Numbered from the stretch's first letter, positions 39,501 through 48,574 are shown. The stretch is 64,000 nt of DNA from Candidatus Regiella endosymbiont of Tuberolachnus salignus (GCF_964020115.1 NZ_OZ026542.1:1116001-1180000); one strand, 5' to 3'. Numbers and translations: made by a program. The notes: generated by a model not told the origin, from the sequence alone.

Positions 39501-41638
39501 TGCACTGCTTCATTCGATAGCAATTCCATGTTGACAAAACCAAAACCCAATTCTCGCAGGTCTTCACCTGCTCCAACTGATTTAGGGGTTGTAGGTTTGT
39601 CGATTTTGAAACGAACCGAATAGGTATTATCGGGGGATGTGGGAAGTGGAAAAGTGAACTTTTTTGGCTGTGCTTCCCCTGTAGAGATAGCAATGTTGCC
39701 AACGGGTTTATCATTAATGAGAACCTGTGCAGTTTGTTCAGGGTTTTTAGGTGTAACAAAGGCTCTTAGGTTGAAAGAAACAGCAGACGTTTTGCAATCC
39801 GGTTTAGTCTTGAACTGAAACTTGGCTTGCGGACCATCAGACGCTCGCCCCCAATCTTCTTGTTGGCCTATGCCAGTCTCAAGGTAGTATTGTGATTGAG
39901 TCTCTTTAGAAAAATCGAGGTTTGCCTCACATTCAATTGGAGAAATATTTTTTTTTATAGTCCAACTTTGAGGATCGCGTAAAGGACCCTCAATCGTGTA
40001 TTTTGTTATTGGAGGTAGTTTGGATTTTGTCCAATGCTCATGAGTCCAGATATATTTATTAAATTCACGAGATCTGTTTTTTTGCTTGCTCTTACTCAGC
40101 AAATCAACACCAGAATATTCGTGAGGGATATTAAAAGCTGTTGCAATTGTTTTTGGTATGTCAGATAGCTGTGCAGGATAGTCGGAGATCTGAAACAGAT
40201 CATTACCATAAAGGGGCTTAATCAAAAGTGTCGGGGAGGCTCCACCATATGGTATATCTCTATATGGTATGTTTCTATTAAATGAGGCGGGTTTATAAAC
40301 CGAACCATGATCAGCAGAAATGATAATCATGGTATTATCAAAAATATTTTTTTGTTTAAGGTTTTTGATAACATTAATCATTTTACTCATTGCACATGCT
40401 CCTTCTGCACTTTTGTTTTGCAAGGTAGAAGAAACTTTTCCAAGAACTTCACACTTGGATCCTAGAACTGTTGGCGAGTGAGTGATCCCCGAGTAGTAAA
40501 ATTTGAAAGTAGAGGAGCCCTCAGCAGCAATTAATTTTTTATTGGCAATATAGTTTAGGTTTTTGAATGAGGTACCCATGTCACCCAATGTATCATACGG
40601 ACTAGTATTACTTAAATGAATCGACCAATTCCCGTTATTATATATATGGTGTTTAAATATATCCGGCGCAGCGCGGAATAGTGAATAATTGATCAAACCA
40701 CTGTATGTAGTTAAGTGTTGAGTGTCTAACTCGGAAAACTTCGTAAAGGATCCATCGGGAAAGAAATCATTACTCATAGGTACGAATGTGTAATTAACTT
40801 GGCCTTGAAATTTCTTAGCAATGCTATGGTCAGAGATTGCTTTATAAAAGTCTAAGCGGTCTACATTATTATCATAGATAGCTCCAGTAAACATTGCCGG
40901 AATTGAGACTATGGTTGTTGGAAAGTTGGAGCTTGCGTCTTTGAACCAAATAAAACCATTTAAGTTGTCTTTGAGTTTATCATCTAAAATTTCTGCAAAA
41001 TAGTCTGATTGATACTCATCTAAAAGAATAAACAATAGGTTTGGATTGTTTTTGGAATAGGTGAAAAATTTCTCTTCTGAACTTTGCGTTATCTTTTTTT
41101 CGGATAGTTTTGAGGCAATATTGATCGTGGCGACAGAGAAAGAAATAAGAAAAATGGATGCAATAATATAAATAAAAATCTTTGGCCTGTTTCTAAAATA
41201 AATGGCAAGGGCAAAAATAATCAAAAAAGCGCTTAGTTGTATCCAGTTTAAAAGCGCAAAAGGAGCAATCTGCAAATTATCACGACCATTAAATTCGCCG
41301 TAGATACCGGTAAGAAATGTTGAGTTAAGCCAAACAGATAAAGAAAAAGCTATAATAAGAGTAAGAAACAAAAATTTCCGTATATATTTTTTAAAAGTAA
41401 AAGAGGCTAAAATATATAAAACAACTAAACTGATTAGTGCGGATAGGGCATAAAATAGTCCATTCCATAATATTGAAATCCCGGGAACGAATGTAAATTC
41501 TTCAGAATTTGCAGCGACAATGTCGAATGGCGTCGCAACAAATAGAACCCAGACAAGAAGAGTAAAACAGAGTGCAACCAAAAGACATTCTTGGGCAATT
41601 CCTTGTTCTTTGAACTTTAAATATTTTTCTTTTAACAT
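39497..41638 (-). CDS. Membrane sulfatase-fold phosphotransferase-like protein
   Basis: 713 residues. Five hydrophobic segments up to about residue 175, then an alkaline-phosphatase/sulfatase-fold domain: LLFILLDEYQSDYF (metal Asp), FPTTIVSIPAMFTG (Thr nucleophile), IISADHGSVYKP (metal site). This is the layout of MdoB/LtaS/EptA-type transferases, which move phospho-alcohol groups in the periplasm. The last 120 residues contain GQQEDWGRASDGPQ and LRELGFGFVNMEL, resembling the C-terminal module of the GT-C protein at 15041. It could transfer the phosphoramidate, or phosphoglycerol, to polysaccharide. Confidence 0.75.
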   Translation of the reverse strand: MLKEKYLKFKEQGIAQECLLVALCFTLLVWVLFVATPFDIVAANSEEFTFVPGISILWNGLFYALSALISLVVLYILASFTFKKYIRKFLFLTLIIAFSLSVWLNSTFLTGIYGEFNGRDNLQIAPFALLNWIQLSAFLIIFALAIYFRNRPKIFIYIIASIFLISFSVATINIASKLSEKKITQSSEEKFFTYSKNNPNLLFILLDEYQSDYFAEILDDKLKDNLNGFIWFKDASSNFPTTIVSIPAMFTGAIYDNNVDRLDFYKAISDHSIAKKFQGQVNYTFVPMSNDFFPDGSFTKFSELDTQHLTTYSGLINYSLFRAAPDIFKHHIYNNGNWSIHLSNTSPYDTLGDMGTSFKNLNYIANKKLIAAEGSSTFKFYYSGITHSPTVLGSKCEVLGKVSSTLQNKSAEGACAMSKMINVIKNLKQKNIFDNTMIIISADHGSVYKPASFNRNIPYRDIPYGGASPTLLIKPLYGNDLFQISDYPAQLSDIPKTIATAFNIPHEYSGVDLLSKSKQKNRSREFNKYIWTHEHWTKSKLPPITKYTIEGPLRDPQSWTIKKNISPIECEANLDFSKETQSQYYLETGIGQQEDWGRASDGPQAKFQFKTKPDCKTSAVSFNLRAFVTPKNPEQTAQVLINDKPVGNIAISTGEAQPKKFTFPLPTSPDNTYSVRFKIDKPTTPKSVGAGEDLRELGFGFVNMELLSNEAVQ

Positions 41639-41639
41639 T

Positions 41640-42869
41640 TTATACCGTCCCTAAAAATTGGGTAAAAACTTCATCAGCGTGCCCCTGATTAAAAACATAC
41701 TGATTGCTTAGTTCATGCAGAACATTTTTGTTTTTTTGTTCGCAAAGCTCAATGATTTCGGCGACCGGAGATTGCCCATCCCATATCATTCCAATTGTTT
41801 TTCGAATTGAGAACTCAAGTGGCTCAAGGTTTATGTCTTGATACTGGGGGTTATTAACCTTTTGGGGAATATCGCAAAAAATCACTGGTCTATTTAGTGC
41901 AAAAGCAAACTCCAGTGCTGCACCAGACCAGTCACTCACCATAATATCCGATTGATGTAAACTCTCTTGTCCTGCAACGCAGCTTTCAAAAGTAAAATGC
42001 GGATTTTTTTCGTGTAGGTTAACAATCTTTTTCACCTGATTTGACGCAAATTTAATGGTTTGCGGGTGCGGACGCAAAATCACCTCGTGGCCAAGCGCTA
42101 TAAGCTCATTCACTAAGCGATGACCTAGGCCAGACTCAATTAATCCCTTAGACCCCCATGAAGGGGCAATTAAAATCTTTTTATGTTGGCATTGGTTTTC
42201 ACTCTCAGATTGTGGATATTTTTTTGCCTGTTCGATTAAGCTGTCTAACCGCGAATAACCGAGCGCTACTAGGTTTTTTTCGGGCAAATTATACTTTTTT
42301 TCAATGGCTCGAATTTCTTGTATATGATGAGGGCCAGCGCAACAGATTGTATCGTAATGGTCAAAAGCACCATGACGGTAAATCATATGAAGGCTGACCA
42401 GTGAATGTGGAACATAGACATAATGCACATTATGCCGTGAACGTTTAACCTGAAAATTGTTCAGGTCTGGCATTGTCATGACCATAATAGGGGTTTCAAT
42501 GGTTTGGAATACATAATCACGAACAAAACCCATACCGATAAAAAAGGTTTTTAATTGTGGATGCTTTATCATCAGACCCGGGTCATCAAGAGAGGAGCTG
42601 AGATAACAAACTGATTTATCTGTTCGCTCCAGAGTTGCAACCAGTAGGTTTTCGAGATGGAGCCAATAGCTTTTACCTTCACTGTAAAAAGTGATTTGGC
42701 GTTGATCTTTGGGTAAGTTATTAAAGCCAATAGCACCTGAGATTGCCTTTAGACCCTGTATGATATTATACCCTTCGCCTTTAAAGTTAAGGCGGCGTTG
42801 GCTGCGGGTGCTTGCCGAATCACGTAGTCTATCTACGTTCATCGGTCTCTGCCGTAACTCGAAATTCAT
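41640..42869 (-). CDS. TagF-like (CDP-glycerol glycerophosphotransferase family) transferase with ERIC-derived N-terminus
   Basis: 409 residues, GT-B fold. VYVPHSLVSLHMIYRHGAFDHYD, APSWGSKGLI, VILRPHPQTIKF and MVSDWSGAALEFAFALNRP are the motifs of the CDP-glycerol:glycerophosphotransferase family (the long first motif is quoted over two strands of the fold and ends in the catalytic-loop His). The first about 36 codons, MNFELRQRPMNVDRLRDS onward to GEGYN, are read from an ERIC element. Removing the ERIC restores an ATG at 42882 with GGAG, giving MNNIIQGLKAISG. Present translation must start in the ERIC, by ATGA coupling to the preceding gene. In this operon it may transfer phosphoramidate or a phospho-alcohol from a CDP carrier. 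Confidence 0.78.
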   Translation of the reverse strand: MNFELRQRPMNVDRLRDSASTRSQRRLNFKGEGYNIIQGLKAISGAIGFNNLPKDQRQITFYSEGKSYWLHLENLLVATLERTDKSVCYLSSSLDDPGLMIKHPQLKTFFIGMGFVRDYVFQTIETPIMVMTMPDLNNFQVKRSRHNVHYVYVPHSLVSLHMIYRHGAFDHYDTICCAGPHHIQEIRAIEKKYNLPEKNLVALGYSRLDSLIEQAKKYPQSESENQCQHKKILIAPSWGSKGLIESGLGHRLVNELIALGHEVILRPHPQTIKFASNQVKKIVNLHEKNPHFTFESCVAGQESLHQSDIMVSDWSGAALEFAFALNRPVIFCDIPQKVNNPQYQDINLEPLEFSIRKTIGMIWDGQSPVAEIIELCEQKNKNVLHELSNQYVFNQGHADEVFTQFLGTV

Positions 42870-42877
42870 TGAGTATA
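42767..42877 (-). repeat. ERIC element, copy C (111 bp), inserted at a gene junction
   Basis: TATACCC left end and GAGTATA right end; core GAATCACGTAGTCTATCTACG. Taking TA as the duplicated target and excising the element gives GAATAATATC, in which the cytidylyltransferase gene ends in TAA and the next gene runs ATG AAT AAT ATC in frame. So it inserted two codons into the downstream gene. It contains the minus-strand frame starting MNVDRLRDS. Confidence 0.92.
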
Positions 42878-43660
42878 TTCATGAGGTCTCCATAAGGCAT
42901 CAAGCTTTCCTTCTGTTGACAATGACTCATAAAGCTGCAAATCTTCAACGGTATCAACTTCTAGCCACCCATGATTAACGCGGGCTGGCTTTACCTTCCA
43001 GCCAGCATCAATCAAAAGCTGCAACAAGCTTGTCATATACATTTGTTTAAATGAACGCCCATCATACTGAGCCGCTTGATCGAGCTGATCATAAAAAGAA
43101 ATAAAATCATCAATTTTATTATGAGCGATCTTAATCAGGCCAGTATATTGTCCTTCAATATGGTTAAGAGATTGTGCCTTTTTACCCAATTCCAGAATGT
43201 GACCATTCGCATCGTATTTAAGTGTTTCAGCATCTTTTAGCGGGTCTTCATTGCGTGCTGACCATAGATCAAGCCAGCCATCATCCACCATGACAACGAT
43301 GTCTCCATGAGTTTGCAATACGGTTTCCAAATTATTTCTCTCATACAGGATATCTCCATAAGAGATGAGTAAATCGTCTTGAGCTTGTTCAAGAAATGGG
43401 CGTGCGGCAAACAGGCTTTCTACCATATTGGTGCTATTGAAAAACGCATTATGATAAGTAGGACAGCCAAAGGCATCGAATTTTTCAGCTTTATAGCCAG
43501 TCGCAATGGCGATATCTTCAACGCCTGACGCTCTCAAAATATCAATCTGGCGAGAGACGAGAGGTTTACCCAATAAAGAAACCAGCCCCTTTGGACGATC
43601 GTTTGTTAAAGGTCGTAAGCGTGATCCCTCCCCAGCCGCTAGAATTAGGCAACATGTCAT
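42866..43660 (-). CDS. Nucleotidyltransferase, probable CTP:phosphoglutamine cytidylyltransferase (Cj1416-like)
   Basis: Start at 43660 makes an ATGA overlap with the amidohydrolase gene; 264 residues. ILAAGEGSRLRPLTNDRPKG is the NTP-transferase signature, ISYGDILYE the metal site, VNHGWLEVDTVEDL the C-terminal metal/substrate segment. In Campylobacter, the equivalent enzyme joins CTP with L-glutamine phosphate to give CDP-L-glutamine. Function assigned mainly by its neighbours: glutamine-kinase-like and amidohydrolase genes directly upstream in the same order as in Campylobacter. Its last three codons and stop come from the ERIC. A choline- or sugar-phosphate substrate is the main alternative. 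Confidence 0.75.
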   Translation of the reverse strand: MTCCLILAAGEGSRLRPLTNDRPKGLVSLLGKPLVSRQIDILRASGVEDIAIATGYKAEKFDAFGCPTYHNAFFNSTNMVESLFAARPFLEQAQDDLLISYGDILYERNNLETVLQTHGDIVVMVDDGWLDLWSARNEDPLKDAETLKYDANGHILELGKKAQSLNHIEGQYTGLIKIAHNKIDDFISFYDQLDQAAQYDGRSFKQMYMTSLLQLLIDAGWKVKPARVNHGWLEVDTVEDLQLYESLSTEGKLDALWRPHEYTQ

Positions 43661-44310
43661 ATTCCAAAATGTCCTTTGATAAGTTGGCAATCACGTTGAA
43701 GGGGTGGGATTTCACGCTCAGGATGCCACATGATAGCCAGTATTTTGTGATGAGTATGACAAAAAGCCTCAAGGTTACCTTCAGCGTCATAAGCAAGAGC
43801 GATAAGATCTTTTCCCAAGCCCTCAGCAGGTACAGCGTAATCGTGAAAGCTGTTCACCTCAGAAGGAAATAGAAAAGACGCGTTATTATCTTCAGCAATC
43901 AAACGATGCCTCGTTCCTGCATGACCTTTGATTTTAACAAGTTGTCCACCAAAATAAACATTGATCAACTGTAATCCACGGCATACGCCTAATACAGGGA
44001 TTTGAGTTGATATCGCCGCATTCAATAAGGCCTTTTCATAGGCATCTCGTTCTGGACTAAGATTCGCTGGCGTGTTGGTTTCATCTGCAAAATCAGCGAG
44101 AGTGTTACCACCACTTAAGATCAGGCCGTCAAGTTTAAGTTCTTTCCATATCTCGAGTGTAAAATCAGGGGACATCAAAGGGAGAGGTATGGGTAGAATG
44201 TCCATAGAAGTCAAAAGCTTTGCCCAGTTATTATCAAGGCAATCCATCACCTCGTTATAGCGCGGATGCTTCATTACTCTTTGAGTTATGCCAATACGCT
44301 TTTTAAACAT
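43657..44310 (-). CDS. Class I glutamine amidotransferase-like hydrolase (Cj1417-like, gamma-glutamyl-CDP-amidate hydrolase)
   Basis: 217 residues from ATG 44310, overlapping the preceding stop by eight bases. Peptidase C26 family: ILSGGNTLADF, PVLGVCRGLQLINVYFGG with the nucleophilic Cys, and MWHPERE with catalytic His-Glu. Campylobacter Cj1417 splits CDP-L-glutamine into glutamate and cytidine diphosphoramidate. The sandwiching between a PEP-synthase-like kinase and a cytidylyltransferase supports the same role. A gamma-glutamyl-GABA hydrolase-type function is the alternative. Confidence 0.78.
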   Translation of the reverse strand: MFKKRIGITQRVMKHPRYNEVMDCLDNNWAKLLTSMDILPIPLPLMSPDFTLEIWKELKLDGLILSGGNTLADFADETNTPANLSPERDAYEKALLNAAISTQIPVLGVCRGLQLINVYFGGQLVKIKGHAGTRHRLIAEDNNASFLFPSEVNSFHDYAVPAEGLGKDLIALAYDAEGNLEAFCHTHHKILAIMWHPEREIPPLQRDCQLIKGHFGI

Positions 44311-47284
44311 ACTCAAACCGCCCTTTATGGCAGTCAAGTATCACGCGACCCTCTTGGAGACTGTCATATATTTTATCTCCAATACCAATAGCTGCCGGAA
44401 TACCCAGTTCCGCACACCGGATGGCCATATGTGAGTTAGCTCCTCCATACTGTGTAATCAAACCCGCAATATTATGAGAAAACAACCAATCAAAACCGGG
44501 GTCTGCGTTAGGAATGGCAACAATTTTGCCATCAATCGGTTCATTTTGATTTGCTTTAATGAAGACCAACTCTGCAACAACACTTAACCGGGTTATGAAA
44601 TTAGCCTGTGATTTTTCCTGCTCATATGCAAAGAAGTCATCCTCACAACAAATAAGACCAGGCAGTTTGGCGAGATGCTTTTCGACGGATGCTGTTTTTC
44701 TTAATTTAACGAATTTTGGCATTAGCTTTTCATCTAATTGACCCGTTCGAAGGGCTCTGATGTCATCAAATGTTAAATACCCAACCTCTTCGCGAGTCAA
44801 TCCCAACACTGCTGTGCCATATTGAATTAAAAGATCGAGGGCAGCGCTCAAATTTCGGGAAAATTCAAATTTAGTTTTTTCTCGTGCCTGAATAGCCTGA
44901 CTGAGATATCGAGTGAGTTCATCTACTTCAATTTCAGTAGGCAAGGCATCTAGGAAAGCTTGAAACCCTTCCATTTCGTGTTTTGTGAAGGCAAACCCAT
45001 CACTATTTGTTTGCTTAGTAAGATGAGATAGTTGACGGTTGAAATAAAAATCCGGTTTTTCCCAATAGGCGGTTTGGTTTACATCATAGGTTCCGGGTCG
45101 CAGGTGACCAAATTGTTTTATAAGGACGTCGACACTCAAACTATGCTCAGCAAGAGCGTCTTGAAAATCTCCTGCCACCGTTGGAACCGTTGCCTGAAAT
45201 TCAAGCATACGGTCTTGACTCAATATCCCTTGTTTAATGAAACTTTTTAACAGTGCCACCGCAACAAATCCGGCGCGCGCTGCATGAGAAAATGCCAAGG
45301 TACCGAATCTTCGACAGTCTTCAATAAGTTGATAGGCTTTATCAACAGGATCAAGGTCAGAACCAACCACCTGCACAAACCGTTCTGAAAGGCATTCAAT
45401 AGACGAGGTATCTTCGTTCAGGCGCATAAGTGCGCGAGCCGTCAACTTTTTCAGCGCTTGCTCAAGGATATCAATGTATTGTGATGATATATTCCGGTTT
45501 TTGAAGCGTATTTCAGCGTCTTGCCGAAATGTCGGCACCCAAATGGTAAATACAATATCCAGTTCCATCTTATCATGGAGGTGAGGATTGTCCCGCAGTA
45601 GATCCAGATACACATTGGCCAAACGCAAGGCTACCTCTTCTGGTAACGACGCTGGAATGAATGAATTTATGGATGCGCGGCAATCCACATAAGGCTGAGA
45701 GCAAAAATTATGCACTAATGGCGCAGGTCGTACATCCCGATAACCATATTCTGCCCGCTGCCTGGCCCATACATCCTCGGTAATGAGGTGGTTATACAAA
45801 TTGATTGCCAGGGGATTAGGCCGATTGCCAATAATTTCCGCTGGGTTCCAATCGGTCATCCCAGAAAAAATCGTATAATCTCCTAAAATATGAGGTGGCT
45901 TTTTTTGCCATTTTTTAAAGTGCTGCTGAGCAGATTGTAAAAATAACCCAAGTTGCTTTTCATCAATCTGATGGGTGTCATGTTTTACGGCAATCGGGCG
46001 AACCTGAAAGGTGTAAATTTGATCTTTTTTATCAATGGCGAATTCAATATCAAGCTTGTTATAGCCTAATATTTGTTCAAGTTCTTTAGCCGCTTCAATT
46101 ACCCCTTCCAAGCGCGGATCCATTTTATGTACGGCGTCTATGTTTTGACGAAAAACAATTGCGGTTCTAAGCTCGCTCTTCTGACCAGATGTGATGGAAT
46201 CGGTTCGCCCTGAAACATCATCATAGTTTACGATGTAGTAAGATGATCCAGTCACCAGATCGCATGTGAATATCACACCCGACATGGCAACATTGCTTAT
46301 AAAGGGTTGAATCAGAACCTGAGCTTGTGCGGAGGGGCTCCCATAAGACGAAAATACCCCTTCAATAGCTTTACGCACGGCATGAGTATCATCGCAATCG
46401 ATATCCAATACACTTTCAAAAACACCTGCATTTGCTGTTTCCCAACTATCTTCTTCAAAAGAGCTGGAGCGCACAATTAAACGCTGACCTTTGAATTGGG
46501 CTTGCGTCCCTTTGATTATACGCGAAGGATTATTTTTCCAGTCTTGCCATGTGCAGGTTATCTGGTCGCATATTTCACTTTTTTCAAGTTGCGGACGCAT
46601 TCGGCGTAACGTTTCTGCTTTGTTGCCGAGTATAAAGTGAACCAAATCGTTGGCTTCATTCATCTCGGCCCAAGAGCCGGTTACATCATAGGTAGCAACA
46701 TTAAAACCGGCATCCTGGATATCATTGATCAAATCAATAAAATTGCTGGTGGAATGGTAATTATCTCGATGACATGCTATCCAATCCATCACCTTGGGAG
46801 AGAATTTGACAAGACCGGTATATTCTACCTCTCCATAAGGGGGAGTATTCAGCGTTTCAGCAATTGCGATATCTTCCTGAGAACGCCCCGAAAAACGCTG
46901 CTTCCAAACACTGTCTATTGCGACTACGACATCCCCCTCCATGCCGATAAGTTGCGTTAGGGTTTCAGGATGAAAAACAGTATCCCCGTACATGACCAAA
47001 GCGGGACTTGAAAAATCCTGTATTACACTGAGGAAAGATTGCAATGCACTACTTTTTTCCCAATCTAATACGTGAGAAAAATTAAGATGCGGATGATTAG
47101 CGATGATTCTTTGATAATCATAGCCAACGATAATGTTGACCTCATTGCCAGGAAGCGCCTTTTCAAAAGCATGAGTTTGCCAGTCAAGAATACTTTTGCC
47201 ATTACTGAATGACCATAAACTACAGGGTCTTTCGGCATGCTTATTATAACCGGCAGCCAGAAGAAATATTTTCGGCTTATACAT
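44303..47284 (-). CDS. Fusion: nucleotidyltransferase-like domain plus PEP-synthase-type kinase (probable L-glutamine kinase, Cj1418-like)
   Basis: 993 residues. Residues 1 to about 235 resemble a nucleotidyltransferase (FLLAAGYNKHAERPCSLW, MYGDTVFHPE, WAEMNEANDL) with a degenerate GxG loop. From about 265 an ATP-grasp domain of the PEP synthase/PPDK type follows (IVRSSSFEEDSWETANAG, LDIEFAIDKKDQIYTFQVRP). The middle 450 residues are unassigned. The C-terminus is a phosphohistidine domain with QYGGANSHMAIRCAELGIP, His at about 952. Campylobacter Cj1418 has the same kinase design and phosphorylates the amide of L-glutamine, the first step to CDP-phosphoramidate. The N-terminal fusion is notable. 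It starts 13 bases after the small membrane protein gene. Confidence 0.8.
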   Translation of the reverse strand: MYKPKIFLLAAGYNKHAERPCSLWSFSNGKSILDWQTHAFEKALPGNEVNIIVGYDYQRIIANHPHLNFSHVLDWEKSSALQSFLSVIQDFSSPALVMYGDTVFHPETLTQLIGMEGDVVVAIDSVWKQRFSGRSQEDIAIAETLNTPPYGEVEYTGLVKFSPKVMDWIACHRDNYHSTSNFIDLINDIQDAGFNVATYDVTGSWAEMNEANDLVHFILGNKAETLRRMRPQLEKSEICDQITCTWQDWKNNPSRIIKGTQAQFKGQRLIVRSSSFEEDSWETANAGVFESVLDIDCDDTHAVRKAIEGVFSSYGSPSAQAQVLIQPFISNVAMSGVIFTCDLVTGSSYYIVNYDDVSGRTDSITSGQKSELRTAIVFRQNIDAVHKMDPRLEGVIEAAKELEQILGYNKLDIEFAIDKKDQIYTFQVRPIAVKHDTHQIDEKQLGLFLQSAQQHFKKWQKKPPHILGDYTIFSGMTDWNPAEIIGNRPNPLAINLYNHLITEDVWARQRAEYGYRDVRPAPLVHNFCSQPYVDCRASINSFIPASLPEEVALRLANVYLDLLRDNPHLHDKMELDIVFTIWVPTFRQDAEIRFKNRNISSQYIDILEQALKKLTARALMRLNEDTSSIECLSERFVQVVGSDLDPVDKAYQLIEDCRRFGTLAFSHAARAGFVAVALLKSFIKQGILSQDRMLEFQATVPTVAGDFQDALAEHSLSVDVLIKQFGHLRPGTYDVNQTAYWEKPDFYFNRQLSHLTKQTNSDGFAFTKHEMEGFQAFLDALPTEIEVDELTRYLSQAIQAREKTKFEFSRNLSAALDLLIQYGTAVLGLTREEVGYLTFDDIRALRTGQLDEKLMPKFVKLRKTASVEKHLAKLPGLICCEDDFFAYEQEKSQANFITRLSVVAELVFIKANQNEPIDGKIVAIPNADPGFDWLFSHNIAGLITQYGGANSHMAIRCAELGIPAAIGIGDKIYDSLQEGRVILDCHKGRFEYV

Positions 47285-47296
47285 TCAAAATATTCT

Positions 47297-47542
47297 CTAT
47301 TTGCTGTCCTCACCTTTATCTTGAAGGTCACTATTGTTGATAGAGTCAGTTTTTTTATTTTTCGATAGCCCCAAAAACCCCTTTATTCTATACCAGAAAG
47401 TTTTCACCAGAACGCCTATGGCCACAAAAAAACCAATGATCACACTCATAATGGCACTGCCAGAGCCTGGGTCAATATAAGCAAATGCTGGCGCTACCCC
47501 AATTGCGAATAGCATAATGGCAAAAAATATCGATTTTTTCAT
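47297..47542 (-). CDS. Small exported/membrane protein with YIDPGSGS motif
   Basis: 81 residues: signal peptide-like start (SIFFAIMLFAIGVAPAFA), then YIDPGSGSAIMSVIIGF with a second hydrophobic helix, and a charged tail (SKNKKTDSINNSDLQDK). Small proteins with YIDPGxGS are often found beside capsule and O-antigen genes; their role is not known. GAGGTG lies before the ATG. It is the first gene of the operon that runs to 36993 and might be a client of the YidC-like protein encoded there. Confidence 0.75.
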   Translation of the reverse strand: MKKSIFFAIMLFAIGVAPAFAYIDPGSGSAIMSVIIGFFVAIGVLVKTFWYRIKGFLGLSKNKKTDSINNSDLQDKGEDSK

Positions 47543-47632
47543 ATTTCACCTCTTTTTTCATAATATTGGACCTTAATCCAGTTTTGGATTTTTGTCTTAG
47601 AAACGTGCCAATTTGAACCAACCTTACAGGTA

Positions 47633-48492
47633 TGGCACTGTTAACAAAGTGAGTATCGGGATAAGCTCCGCTTTTTGTGGGATTGGGATTGTTAATGATG
47701 AAAAACAGACATTATCCGATAAAAGCCTCTGATTTTATAAAAGAAATCGAGCCTCATATTCTTAATTATTATAAGCGGCCAGGCAGACCCGCGAGTATCA
47801 GCCATTATCAATTTTTTTCGGCGGTGTTATACGTATTGAGAACCGGCATCCCTTGGCGTGACGTGCCTGCTTTTTATGGCCACTGGCATACGATTTACAC
47901 GCGTTTTAAACGCTGGAGTGAGAATGGGCTATTCTGGCATTTGCTTTACCTCTTGCAGAAAAGAAAGAAAATCAGCCTTAACTGCGTCTGGATAGACAGC
48001 ACTACAGTGATCATACACCGCCACGGCTCAGGGAGCTTAAAAAAAAGGACCTCAGTCGATAGGGCGTGGTCGCAAAGGGATGAGCACCAAAATTCATGTC
48101 GGTCTTGCAGGCAATTATCTCAGGGGTGTCTGTTTATCCGAAGGACAACGTACTGATATGAAAGTTTTTTCTACTTTGTGGGCAAAAGGAGATTGGAGAC
48201 AGATAAACGATGTCATCGCGGATAAAGGCTATGATTTTTATGATGTCAAAAAGCTTATCCGTGATAGCGGAAAATATCCGATTATCCCTCGCTGCAAGGG
48301 GGCTCTTTATCCCGGTATCCAGCCAAAAGATAAAGAAAAATATAAAACACGTAATGCCATTGAACGTTTCTTCGGCAAAATAAAAGAACACAAAAGACTC
48401 GCTTTACGCTTTGATAAGCTTGATATCACCTTCTTTTCTTTTTTCGCCATCGCTTGTCTTAAGGTCTTTAAATTACTTTGTTAACAGTGCCA
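47633..48492 (+). mobile_element. IS5-family insertion sequence, 860 bp
   Basis: Perfect 18-base terminal inverted repeats TGGCACTGTTAACAAAGT (47633-47650 and the complement at 48475-48492), flanked by TA on both sides. It holds a DDE transposase in two frames. It inserted between the WbdA-like gene and the small membrane protein gene, so it may cut off or replace transcription entering the phosphoramidate-type operon. Unrelated in sequence to the IS at 31444 except at family level. Confidence 0.92.
47695..48484 (+). CDS. IS5-family transposase, two frames joined at an A8 run
   Basis: The only real coding region on the plus strand. Frame 1 carries VLRTGIPWRDVPAFYGHW and VWIDSTTVIIHRHG (first Asp). 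After LKK, at the A8 tract near 48037-48046, it must change to the frame reading GPQSIGRGRKGMSTKIHV, which continues with VIADKGYDFYD (second Asp) and NAIERFFGKIKEHKRLALR (Glu). The shift may be programmed slippage or inactivation. Confidence 0.85.
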
Positions 48493-48574
48493 TACAAGAC
48501 TTGCTGTGTTTATGCTGGCAATAACGCCTGGTTAAACCAGATTTGCTCGCCATCTTGCAAAGTCCACAAGCATT

